From Patescibacteria group bacterium (lineage in GTDB: Bacteria; Patescibacteriota; Gracilibacteria; BD1-5; UBA2023), in assembly GCA_030836665.1 (NCBI GenBank), contig JAUPLX010000070.1, positions 1 through 7,874 of the forward strand: a stretch of DNA of 7,874 nt, written 5' to 3'. Below are positions 1-6,362 of this stretch, piece by piece (within the stretch, counting starts at the first letter, position 1; each line of letters starts with the position of its first letter). The notes under the pieces were generated by a model that worked only from the letters and a program-made list of their open reading frames with translations, did no database searches and was not told the DNA's origin. Position numbers and translations under genes: made by a program.

Positions 1-1239
1 ACCGTCGCCAAAGCCGAAGGCAGCGTCCTCATCGCCCGCGAGGTCGAGATTACCGGCTCCGCCGTCAATTGTTTCGTCATCGCCGACACTATTCGCATCA
101 AGAAGGCCGGCGGTACCAGTTTTTACGCTCAGAACGTCGCCATCGAGGAACTCGACATGACCGACGGATCGTACAACCCCGTCACCGGTTTCATCGCGCT
201 TCGGGATAACCTCAAAGCCCGAAAAGCCATCCGCCGTTTCGAAAAGCGCCGCCGCCGTTTGGAAAAAGTGGAACAAATGGAATCGTTCATCCGCGAACAG
301 GGACTTTCGGAGGCATGGGCCGCACTCGACGCGCGCATGTCGACCAAAGAGCCCCTCACGCCCGAAGAGACGCACCAGTTCGGCCCCCTTTTACAGCCCT
401 ACGAATACGTCCGCCGCCGCAAGAACATGGTCGTCAAAGACCGCGATTTTTTCGCGGATTCGGGGAACGTGGCCGAGTACGAAGCCGCGCTCAAAGCGAT
501 CGAAACGCACGAAGAGAACATGCGGGGGGCCGTAAAACTTTCCCTCGGAAGCCTCGCCTACCCGCCGGAGCTTATCAAATCCATCTCCGAAACGGCCGCC
601 ACGAACCTTTCGGCCGCCATGCGCCTCGCTCCCCATACGATTTCCGCCTACGTAAGTTCCGATCCGTCGATTGCCGAACTCTCCAAGGCCGAAGACAAAT
701 GGAAGCGGCACTTCATCGGGCATTTTTCGAAAATGCTCGCCGGAAACGTGGTCAACGAAGCCCGAATCCGTCGACTTAAGAGCCTCGCCCTTCTCAAATC
801 CAATTGCGACCTCGGTTACGAAACGCTCAAAGAGCTCGCCGTCTCCGACGATGAGGACGAAGTCATGGAAGAACGTCGGAACGACAGCGCCCGCATCGAA
901 ATCGGGAACGAACTCGTCATTCCCGTGATGATTGACAACTATTCGATGGGCCGCATGCGGAACGTGAGCGATCACGGCATATCCGTGTTTTTCGACGATA
1001 CGCAGGATAATCCGCCCGTTTTCGAGAAGCTCGAAGAAGTGCAGGTCTCTTTTAAAATCGGCGATATCGAACACCGGTATCCGTTCGCCGTCACCGTCGT
1101 TATCGAAAACGACTCCGCCGGACTCGTCAAAATCGGCGGATTCTACGCCCATGCCAACGAAGACGTGCTCAACAAGACCCGTCGTCTCCGTACCGAAATC
1201 GAGACCGCACTCGCGAAGAAGCGGAGAGGAGGGGGATAA
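1..1239 (+). CDS. FapA/DUF342-like beta-helix protein with C-terminal PilZ-like domain (5' end missing)
   Basis: The frame is open from the first base, so the gene begins upstream of the window; the ATG at 157 is internal and no start is seen. The visible part is 412 residues and ends with TAA at 1237-1239. Codons 1-52 alternate short hydrophobic strands with Gly/Ala turns (SVLIAREVEITGSAVN, then FVIADTIRIKKAGG), like the right-handed beta-helix of FapA/DUF342 proteins. Codons about 65-105 are very rich in Arg, Lys and Glu and look like a coiled coil, also usual in that family. From about codon 290 a beta-rich domain carries NVSDHG at codons 321-326, which fits the PilZ signature (D/N)xSxxG. 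The upstream arginines are R292, R293 and R298, so the RxxxR half is imperfect and c-di-GMP binding is uncertain. FapA-type proteins are linked to cell-surface or polar functions, but no precise role can be read here. The family call is moderately sure; the PilZ call is a motif inference. Confidence 0.6.
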   Translation, partial: TVAKAEGSVLIAREVEITGSAVNCFVIADTIRIKKAGGTSFYAQNVAIEELDMTDGSYNPVTGFIALRDNLKARKAIRRFEKRRRRLEKVEQMESFIREQGLSEAWAALDARMSTKEPLTPEETHQFGPLLQPYEYVRRRKNMVVKDRDFFADSGNVAEYEAALKAIETHEENMRGAVKLSLGSLAYPPELIKSISETAATNLSAAMRLAPHTISAYVSSDPSIAELSKAEDKWKRHFIGHFSKMLAGNVVNEARIRRLKSLALLKSNCDLGYETLKELAVSDDEDEVMEERRNDSARIEIGNELVIPVMIDNYSMGRMRNVSDHGISVFFDDTQDNPPVFEKLEEVQVSFKIGDIEHRYPFAVTVVIENDSAGLVKIGGFYAHANEDVLNKTRRLRTEIETALAKKRRGGG

Positions 1240-1253
1240 CCCCTCTTTCTTTT
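1226..1253 (+). terminator. Possible intrinsic terminator overlapping the stop codon of the first gene
   Basis: Bases 1226-1234 (gaggagggg) can pair with 1240-1248 (cccctcttt), including two G-U pairs. The five-base loop contains the TAA stop. The stem is followed by cttttc. This would end transcription of the FapA-like gene and fits the separate promoter proposed just downstream. The weak lower stem and short T run make it a moderate call. Confidence 0.4.
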
Positions 1254-1273
1254 CGAAAAAATCGGCCTATAGT
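1246..1273 (+). promoter_or_regulatory. Possible promoter of the secreted-protein gene
   Basis: TATAGT at 1268-1273 is a good -10 match. A weak -35 candidate, TTTCTT, lies at 1246-1251 with a 16-base spacer. Transcription would begin near 1280, downstream of the ATG at 1274 and about 24 bases before the ATG at 1304. This supports 1304 as the true start. Confidence 0.35.
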
Positions 1274-1303
1274 ATGGAACGTTTATCCCTTTTCTTTTTC
1301 CCT

Positions 1304-2746
1304 ATGCGATATGCCAAACTTCTCGCCGTCGGCGCATTGGCGGCGTTTCCGTCGGCGGTCTTCGCCGAAACGGTCGTTCCGGGCATGCCTACGCCCGAGC
1401 AGATGCAGCAGATGCAGCAGATGATGGGCGGCCAAATGGGCGGTTCGGGCATGCGGATGCCTTCCGGATGAATGTCGGGAATCCCGACCAATTTCGACCC
1501 ATCGGCCATGGGTGGCGAATCCGCCAGTGCCGCGATGGAACTGGGGCTTCGGCAAATGCGTGCCGGCATGGGCACGTTTAAGAACTCGATGCAGCGCGTA
1601 AAGGACCAGATCGCGCGGTTCCAGTCGCAAAACGGCGAAGCTTCGCCTGCCCTGGAGGACGCGATGAAGAAGGTGGATGAGGCGGTGGCTATCGTGGAGA
1701 GTGCCACGACTCTCGAAGAAGCCCAAAAGGGCTTCGACCTCGTCGAAGAAATCACCTCCGTTATCGATAAGGAACTTCCCCGCTTGGCGATGTCGGCGCA
1801 ATTGCCAAACCTGTTCCGCCGCGCCGATACCGAAATGGTCCGCCTTAAAGCGGCCGTGCTTCCACCGGTAGGAGCTTCCGGTTCGGTCGATCTCGCACCC
1901 GCCCGCGAAGCCTTCAAGACCCGCGTAGCCGACCTCGAATCCGCCCTTGCCAAGGCCCGTGAACTCTCCAAAGCGGAACCGCTCGCTGGCATCGACGCCC
2001 TGCAAGCGAACTTCTTCGACCGTCTGCACGAAACGTGGATGGCGTACGCCGGACTTCAAGCGACCGCCAATCTCGACCGCGCCGCGCTCATGGCCGTCCA
2101 AGTCGTACGTTCGAGTGGCCGCATCGCCGAATCCGCCACCGGAACCGGTGCCGAACGTTTGCGGGAAGTCCATGCCCAAATGAAGGAAACCGCCGAAAAA
2201 TTCCTCACTGCCGTAAAATCCGGCTCGAACGAGGAAGGCATGTCCGAGGAACTCATGAGCCTCATCGCGTCGCTCATGGCCGGCAAGGACGCTTTCGATG
2301 CCGCTCTCGCGGATGCCGGAATGGCTCACCGAATCGGAAACCCTTTTGGCAACTTCGTCCCCGCAGGGGCTCCGAACGCCAATTCCTTCGGCAACTTCGG
2401 ACAAGACGCCATCGGCGGCCAAATCGCCGCGCGACCGGCCGAAGACGCATATGCCGCCGTCGTAAAAAAGATGGGCCCCAAGCTCGATAAAGCCCTTTCC
2501 GGACTCGAATCGTCCCTCGATCGCAGATTCGGCGAAAATCAGGATGGCAAGGTAGCCGCCATCGACAAGATCCTCGCAAAACTCGACAAGGTTCTTTCCG
2601 GTGCCAAGCTCTCCGGCAAGAACCGCGCCGTTTATTCTTCCCTTCAAGACAAGCTCACCGTACTGCGTGACCAATACGCTTCCGGTGACCTCGGCATTAA
2701 TGACGTAATGCAGAGCGACATTAACGAACTGCTTGAGGTGGACTAA
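1304..2746 (+). CDS. Secreted alpha-helical protein of unknown function, read through an internal TGA
   Basis: I do not recognise this family. Read with UGA as an amino acid the gene gives 480 residues and ends with TAA at 2744-2746. Residues 1-21 form a clean signal peptide: basic start MRYAK, hydrophobic core, and a cleavage-like AVFA before Glu22. Next is a Met/Gln/Gly-rich segment (about residues 27-70) in which codon 56 is TGA (1469-1471). The rest is mostly Ala/Leu/Glu/Lys-rich amphipathic helix, with a Gly/Asn/Phe-rich linker near residues 346-372 and two similar motifs, LDKALSG and LDKVLSG, beyond it. No enzyme motif is visible. Under the standard code it would split into a 55-residue signal-bearing peptide and a 424-residue body without an export signal, which makes little sense. 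The ATG at 1274 is an in-frame alternative start but adds a poor MERLSLFFFP extension. No Shine-Dalgarno sequence precedes either start. The product is probably exported to the envelope; its function is unknown. Confidence 0.75.
1400..1423 (+). repeat. Short in-gene tandem repeat, unit cagatgcag
   Basis: The nine-base unit cagatgcag occurs twice and is followed by a partial third copy (cagatg). It encodes the QMQ run in the Met/Gln-rich segment after the signal peptide. It is low-complexity coding sequence and may vary in copy number between strains. Confidence 0.6.
1469..1471 (+). other. In-frame TGA codon, probably read as glycine (site 1)
   Basis: The TGA follows ...MRMPSG and is followed directly by ATG and MSGIP in the same frame. 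The flanks are Gly/Met/Ser-rich, so a glycine continues the local composition. It lies between the signal peptide and the body of the secreted protein. A stop plus re-initiation at the adjacent ATG is the standard-code alternative, but no ribosome binding site precedes that ATG and the body would then lack an export signal. Confidence 0.75.
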
Positions 2747-2759
2747 TCCTCCCGGTATG

Positions 2760-2790
2760 AAAACGCCCCGCTCGAGCGGGGCGTTTTTTT
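2760..2790. terminator. Strong bidirectional intrinsic terminator between convergent genes
   Basis: A perfect 12-base-pair stem joins 2760-2771 (aaaacgccccgc) to 2776-2787 (gcggggcgtttt) around a tcga loop. Seven T residues end the + strand side (2784-2790); four T follow the stem on the - strand. It lies 13 bases after the TAA of the secreted-protein gene and just beyond the TAG of the - strand gene at 2798, so it can serve both transcription units. Confidence 0.92.
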
Positions 2791-2797
2791 GAGAGTC

Positions 2798-3379
2798 CTA
2801 ACGCATTTTATCGACCCCTTTCTCGGCGTACCGTTCGCGAAATCCTTCGGCATCCCCGAAATCCGCGAATTCGGCGTAGTGCCGGTGGGTCTGTTCGAGC
2901 CGGCGGGCATATTTGATGGGGCACCAATACCGCTCCGTCCGCCCCCCGATTTCGGTGGCGTACGAAAACAGCCCGTTGACGTACGAACAGTAGAGGCAAT
3001 TGAATTTTTCTATGGAGTTGAGGTATCCCAGGTACTTTCGGTCGAACACGATATGGTCGCGCCGCCGTACCCGCTCGATGCCGTAGAGTCGGAAGGCCGT
3101 ATGCTGGTAGCCGGTAAGGAACAGGTCGAGAATGATTGCCGGCACGATCATCGCGTAGATGAACGGCGCCGAAAGCAAATGGCGGATTTCCGCCGAAAGC
3201 AGGTAGTGGAAGACCCCCTCTTTAGCCCGTTTCTGAAGTTCTTTCGCTTTCTCGGAGAAGACGATTTTGCGGTTTTGGATTTCGAAATCGTACCGCTCCA
3301 TGAGCAATTCGTATTCGAGTTGGACCTGAAGCTTGAGGTCGTCGATCTTTTTGAGAAGCTGGTTGATTTTGGAGAGCAT
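2798..3379 (-). CDS. Conserved hypothetical one-pass membrane protein with CxxC motif
   Basis: This 193-residue protein resembles a widespread bacterial hypothetical family that I recognise only by its signature around FNCLYCSYVNGL and RTERYWCPIKYA; I know no assigned function. Residues 1-55 are charged and helical, probably a coiled coil. Residues about 72-91 (PFIYAMIVPAIILDLFLTGY) form one membrane segment. Cys128 and Cys131 make a CxxC, and Cys153 follows in WCPIKYA, so metal binding or a redox role is possible but unproven. It ends with TAG at 2798-2800. The start is well fixed: the only in-frame stop just upstream is the TAA of the preceding gene, five codons before this ATG, and no other start lies between. 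The leader is pyrimidine-rich with no Shine-Dalgarno sequence, so translation may be coupled to the upstream gene. It is the last gene of the probable murC operon. Confidence 0.85.
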   Translation of the reverse strand: MLSKINQLLKKIDDLKLQVQLEYELLMERYDFEIQNRKIVFSEKAKELQKRAKEGVFHYLLSAEIRHLLSAPFIYAMIVPAIILDLFLTGYQHTAFRLYGIERVRRRDHIVFDRKYLGYLNSIEKFNCLYCSYVNGLFSYATEIGGRTERYWCPIKYARRLEQTHRHYAEFADFGDAEGFRERYAEKGVDKMR

Positions 3380-3391
3380 CGAGGGGAAAAA

Positions 3392-4759
3392 TTAAGAAAC
3401 CATCCCTATTGCCAATCCCACCGCTCCCAAGACCGCGGAGAAGACGAAGGCGGCGAGCACGGAACGTCCGAACGCTTTTTCCCCGAACCGGTACGCGATG
3501 CCCGCTTTTACGAAATTGTTGGAGATGACGGCAATGAGCACCACCGCCGAAGCGACCGTCGCCGGAATGCCGCCGTCGGAGAATTTACCGGCCATGTCGA
3601 GCGAGATGGCGTCGACGTCGGCCAAGCCCGAGAGGGCGCCGATGGCGTAGTAAAGAATCTGCGGATCGAACGAATCCTTGTACGAAACGCCCACCGCCGA
3701 GGCGAATTTAATCAGCACGACGAAGGCCGCGAATTTAATGGCCGGCATGATGCGGAAAGGGCTCTCGAGCTTTTCTTCCACGTGGATTTCCTTCTTTTTT
3801 CCGGCGCGCGCTTTGAAGAGGAGGTATCCCACCGAACCCGCCAAGCCCGCGAACATGAACGCCGCCGGAAGGATGATCGCGCCAAGCAGGCTGCCCGCGA
3901 CGAACGCCACGATGGCGACGACGCGCACGAGCATGATGGACGAAGCCGTAAGGGTCGCCACGGCGTACGAGGCCGAATTCTTCGCGTCCTCCTTACTGCG
4001 CGCGGTCATCGCGGCGGTGACGGCAGTGGAGGATACGAGTCCTCCCACCGCGCCCGAGGCGAGGATGCCCCCCTTGGTGCCCATGGTTTTCGAGAGGACG
4101 TAGCCGGCGAATTCTACCGATGCCATGACGACCACGAAAAACCACACCGAATGCGGGTTGAAAAACTTCATGGTCCAAAGTCTTACGGGGATGGAAAAAT
4201 CCGCGCCGAACGTCGCGGCTACGTCCGAGAAGGCGAATTTCGCATCCGGAAGCACGGGCAGCACCACGAAGGCGACTACCGCGAACTTCATGGCGTTTTG
4301 GAATTCTTCGCGGCTGATCTTCGATCTCAGCGCTTGGAATCCGTCTTTGGCCGAAAGCAGGGCCATGACGCCGATGGTGGTCGTTACCGCCAAAACGGTT
4401 TGTCCCATGGCTACGACCGCGCCTACCAAGTAGATGGCCATGGCCGCGTATTCGCTGGTAATGCCGATGTTGTCTTTCCGAAACGACGCGTACGCGTGTG
4501 AGATGCCGACCCAAAGCGCCATGACCCCGAAACCGGCAATCGTGAGGGAATGTCCTCCGTATTTGGTATCGAGCCAAGCGCTCATGGCCCCGAATAATCC
4601 GATGAGCGCGTATGATCGGACGCCGCCGAACCCTTCGAACGGACCGATATTCTCTTCGTGGCCTTTTTTGCTCGCAACGTGCGCCATTTCGCGCTCGATT
4701 CCCACGAGGGCGCCCAAGGCCGCCGAGATGAGGAACGCGTAGAATGCGGAGATATCCAT
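3392..4759 (-). CDS. MgtC/SapB-type and DUF4010 integral membrane protein
   Basis: This 455-residue protein is highly hydrophobic, with about a dozen predicted membrane segments. The N-terminal part has the MgtC-like GALVGIERE (16-24) followed by GGVRSYALIGLFGA (45-58). The C-terminal half has DUF4010-type signatures: GAVGGLVSSTAVT (237-249), LSGLADVDAISLDMA (376-390) and SNNFVKAGIAY (413-423). Length and order match the two-part MgtC-DUF4010 proteins found in many bacteria. They are annotated as MgtC/SapB family and sometimes suspected of transport, but I know of no proven substrate. A hydrophilic loop lies at about 318-335. The frame stays open upstream to 5002, but that part overlaps the murC 3' end and is Arg/Pro-rich shadow, so the ATG at 4759 is chosen. 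The leader (ctcctctccc) is pyrimidine-rich and lacks a Shine-Dalgarno sequence. It starts 41 bases after murC ends, and its TAA is 12 bases before the next gene. Confidence 0.9.
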   Translation of the reverse strand: MDISAFYAFLISAALGALVGIEREMAHVASKKGHEENIGPFEGFGGVRSYALIGLFGAMSAWLDTKYGGHSLTIAGFGVMALWVGISHAYASFRKDNIGITSEYAAMAIYLVGAVVAMGQTVLAVTTTIGVMALLSAKDGFQALRSKISREEFQNAMKFAVVAFVVLPVLPDAKFAFSDVAATFGADFSIPVRLWTMKFFNPHSVWFFVVVMASVEFAGYVLSKTMGTKGGILASGAVGGLVSSTAVTAAMTARSKEDAKNSASYAVATLTASSIMLVRVVAIVAFVAGSLLGAIILPAAFMFAGLAGSVGYLLFKARAGKKKEIHVEEKLESPFRIMPAIKFAAFVVLIKFASAVGVSYKDSFDPQILYYAIGALSGLADVDAISLDMAGKFSDGGIPATVASAVVLIAVISNNFVKAGIAYRFGEKAFGRSVLAAFVFSAVLGAVGLAIGMVS

Positions 4760-4800
4760 GGGAGAGGAGGGATGAAGGGGCTTGGAAGGATGCCGTACGG

Positions 4801-6201
4801 CTATGCCGAACGTTCGCAAAAACGCAACCGGTACCGCAAATCGTCTACGTTCCCGGCTCCGAGAAGGACGAACGCGGCTCATTTCGGATGGGCGGCATCG
4901 AATGCGGAAACGTCTTCCAACGCACCATCGAGGCCGTTTCCGCCCCGGACGTTCGGATACCGTGCCCGGAGCGTTTCGAGCAGGCGGTCCACGGTCATCC
5001 ATTCTACGTCTTCTTTCTTATCGCGGGAGAAATAGATGTCCGGAATGACGAGTTCGTCCGCCGCGTCGAAAGCGGTGGCGAATTCGGAGAGGAGTTCGCG
5101 GGTTCTCGAATACTGGTGCGGCTGGAAAACGACGAAAAGCGTCCTGTCCGAGTATTTCGCTTTCAGCGCTTTCAGGGTGGGGCGGATTTCGGCGGGATGA
5201 TGGCCGTAATCGGAGACGACGAGGTTTTCGTTTTCGGTCGTTCCGACGATTTCGCTCCTCCGCCAAGAACCGCGGTATTTTTCGAGCGCTCAGGCGATGT
5301 CGGATTCCGGAACGCCCGAGAGGAAGAGCGCGACGTAGGCGAGGCGCGCGTCTTGCGCGAGATGTTCCCCGGGAACCGCGAGCTCCATTTTCGGAAACGG
5401 TTTCAGTACCCCGTCCGGCCCGACGTACCCGTCTTTGCCCACGAAGTACTTGTCGAGGCGTTTCGCACTTTCGGAAGCGGCGACCGTACGCGAATTCTCG
5501 CAATCCGCCGAAAAGACCGCGGCGGATTCGGTTCGCGCGAGGAAAGCCTCGAACGCCGAGAGGTAATCCGGCAAATCGCGGTAGTAGTCGAGGTGGTCGA
5601 GGTCGATGTTCGTGACGACGGCAATTTTTGGGGAATAGCGGAGGAACGAACGGCGGTATTCGCACGCTTCGATGACGAACGCGCGGTTTTCCGGATCGAA
5701 ATGCCCGTTTTTCCCGCCGAATTGCGGCACCTGCGTTCCGACGACGGTCGAGCCCCCGAACCCGGATTCCACCAAGGCCGTGCCGATCATGGCGGTAGTC
5801 GTGGATTTTCCGTGGCTTCCGGTGACGGCGATACCTATTTTGTCGTTGAAAAGTTCCGCGAGCGCTTCCGGATAGGAGAGGCGGCGGATGCCCATTTCGT
5901 GGGATTTCCGAATCTCGGGATTGGACAATACCTGAGCCTCCTTCGGGAGGTCCGGCTTGGTGACGACGGCCTCCGAATAGACGAGAAGGGACGTGTTTTC
6001 GGGAACGTTTTCCGCCGAGTGTCCGACCGAAACGGCAATGCCCTCGGCCATGAGCGCGCGGGTGACGGCCGATTCCGAACCGTCGGATCCGGAGACGGTC
6101 CATCCGGATTCCTTGTAGTAGCGCGCTATGGCCGATACGCCGATGCCGCCGATGCCCACCACGTGGAGGTGCGGCGCCTTCTTTTTGATTTCGTTTCGCA
6201 T
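4801..6201 (-). CDS. murC: UDP-N-acetylmuramate--L-alanine ligase MurC, with two in-frame TGA codons
   Basis: MurC joins L-alanine to UDP-MurNAc using ATP, the first step of the peptidoglycan stem peptide, in the cytoplasm. Read through two TGA codons the gene gives 466 residues, close to the usual 450-490, ending with TAG at 4801-4803. Motifs in order: nucleotide-sugar site VGIGGIG (15-21), P-loop TGSHGKSTTT (128-137), EACEYRRSFL (178-187), TNIDLDHLDYY (197-207), PGEH (277-280), then TGA at codon 304. Beyond it are ALEKYRGSWRR (305-315), DYGHHPAEI (331-339), FQPHQYSRTR (359-368) and DIY (388-390). TGA at codon 441 is followed by FVLLGAGN (444-451), the C-terminal MurC motif. The standard code gives only 303 residues without the C-terminal ligase domain. 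The GEHN element reads GEHLAQDA, losing a usually conserved Asn. The ATG at 6201 is preferred over an upstream TTG at 6231. The other genes of the operon follow on the same strand. Confidence 0.93.
4879..4881 (-). other. In-frame TGA codon in murC, probably glycine (site 3, codon 441)
   Basis: The TGA sits between FDAAHPK and AAFVLLGAGN in the same frame. Counting back from the conserved GAG motif it lies seven residues before it. From memory, that position is often glycine in MurC (the Gly-Asp pair before the last strand, as in E. coli-like and Haemophilus-like sequences). This is the most informative of the three sites for identifying the inserted residue. Confidence 0.82.
5290..5292 (-). 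other. In-frame TGA codon in murC, probably an ordinary sense codon (site 2, codon 304)
   Basis: The TGA lies in the helix that begins the C-terminal domain, between VPESDIA and ALEKYRGSWRR. MurC proteins have a variable residue here followed by a conserved AL..F.G..RR pattern, which is present directly after the TGA in the same frame. Readthrough is therefore strongly supported, although the identity of the residue is less constrained than at site 3. Confidence 0.83.
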
Positions 6202-6266
6202 GTCCGCGATGATATTCGCCCCCACCGCCAATGCAATACGACCTGCCGTTTTCCCGTTCGAAAAAG

Positions 6267-6294
6267 ATTTTTAACACTCCAGGGGCAAAGTCAA
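6267..6294 (-). promoter_or_regulatory. Possible promoter of the murC operon
   Basis: On the - strand TTGACT (6294-6289) matches the -35 consensus at five of six bases. An A-rich -10 candidate, TAAAAA (6273-6268) or AAAAAT (6272-6267), follows 15-16 bases later and is weak. Transcription would start near 6260, leaving a leader of about 60 bases before the ATG at 6201. Confidence 0.4.
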
Positions 6295-6322
6295 TTGCTT
6301 TCGGGACGGTTATCGATATAAA
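6295..6322 (+). promoter_or_regulatory. Probable promoter of the pilB-like gene
   Basis: TTGCTT at 6295-6300 and TATAAA at 6317-6322 are separated by 16 bases. Transcription would begin near 6329, about 34 bases before the GTG at 6363. The ATG at 6322 is in another frame and lies upstream of the expected transcription start, so it is not the gene start. Confidence 0.5.
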
Positions 6323-6362
6323 TGAAAAAAAACGCCGGAAGCCTACCAATACCGAATTCCTT

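Larger units (their letters stand above)
6202..6362. promoter_or_regulatory. Divergent intergenic region between murC and pilB
   Basis: This 161-base stretch separates the two divergent starts and is clearly more AT-rich in its middle (about 6255-6335) than the genes. It holds the two promoter candidates listed separately. Their -35 elements touch at 6294/6295. I see no riboswitch-like fold, tRNA or small gene in it. Confidence 0.6.

Noticed and set aside
1469..1474. TGA followed by ATG as a genuine stop and re-initiation between two separate genes
   Set aside because: Both parts are in the same frame, there is no ribosome binding site, and the downstream part would lose its export signal. 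Two further in-frame TGAs in murC make general recoding the simpler explanation.
1283..2674. Long - strand open frame of 463 codons opposite the secreted-protein gene
   Set aside because: It is His/Gly/Arg-rich without motifs and is a shadow of the + strand gene, which has a signal peptide and normal helical composition.
2789..4501. Long + strand open frame of 570 codons opposite the DUF4010 gene
   Set aside because: It is Arg/His/Glu/Gly-rich shadow; the opposite strand encodes a typical membrane protein and a recognisable hypothetical.
4760..4772. ggagaggaggg on the + strand as a Shine-Dalgarno site
   Set aside because: It lies on the strand opposite the DUF4010 gene start and no credible + strand gene follows it.
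4760..5002. N-terminal extension of the DUF4010 protein
   Set aside because: The extra residues are Arg/Pro-rich and overlap the murC C-terminal coding sequence; the MgtC-like domain starts right at the ATG at 4759.
1469..5292. Selenocysteine at the TGA codons
   Set aside because: MurC and the Met/Gly-rich secreted protein are not selenoproteins, the sites are not catalytic, and no conserved hairpin was evident right after the codons. This was judged by eye only.
1469..5292. UGA read as tryptophan (table 4)
   Set aside because: Not fully excluded, but TGG serves Trp in all genes, site 1 is in a Gly-rich stretch, and site 3 lies at a position often Gly in MurC. Trp fits none of the three well.
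4801..6201. murC as a pseudogene with two nonsense mutations
   Set aside because: The frame is kept for the full family length, all interruptions are TGA, and motifs after both sites are well preserved. It would also be a coincidence with the third TGA in an unrelated gene.
6287..6302. Palindromic operator around caattg between the divergent promoters
   Set aside because: Only the six-base core and two outer pairs match, with mismatches between, so it is not distinguishable from chance and overlaps the two -35 elements.
4744..6321. Long + strand open frame of 525 codons opposite murC
   Set aside because: Composition is Arg/Gly/Phe/Val-rich shadow with no recognisable motif, and it lies antisense to clear murC motifs.
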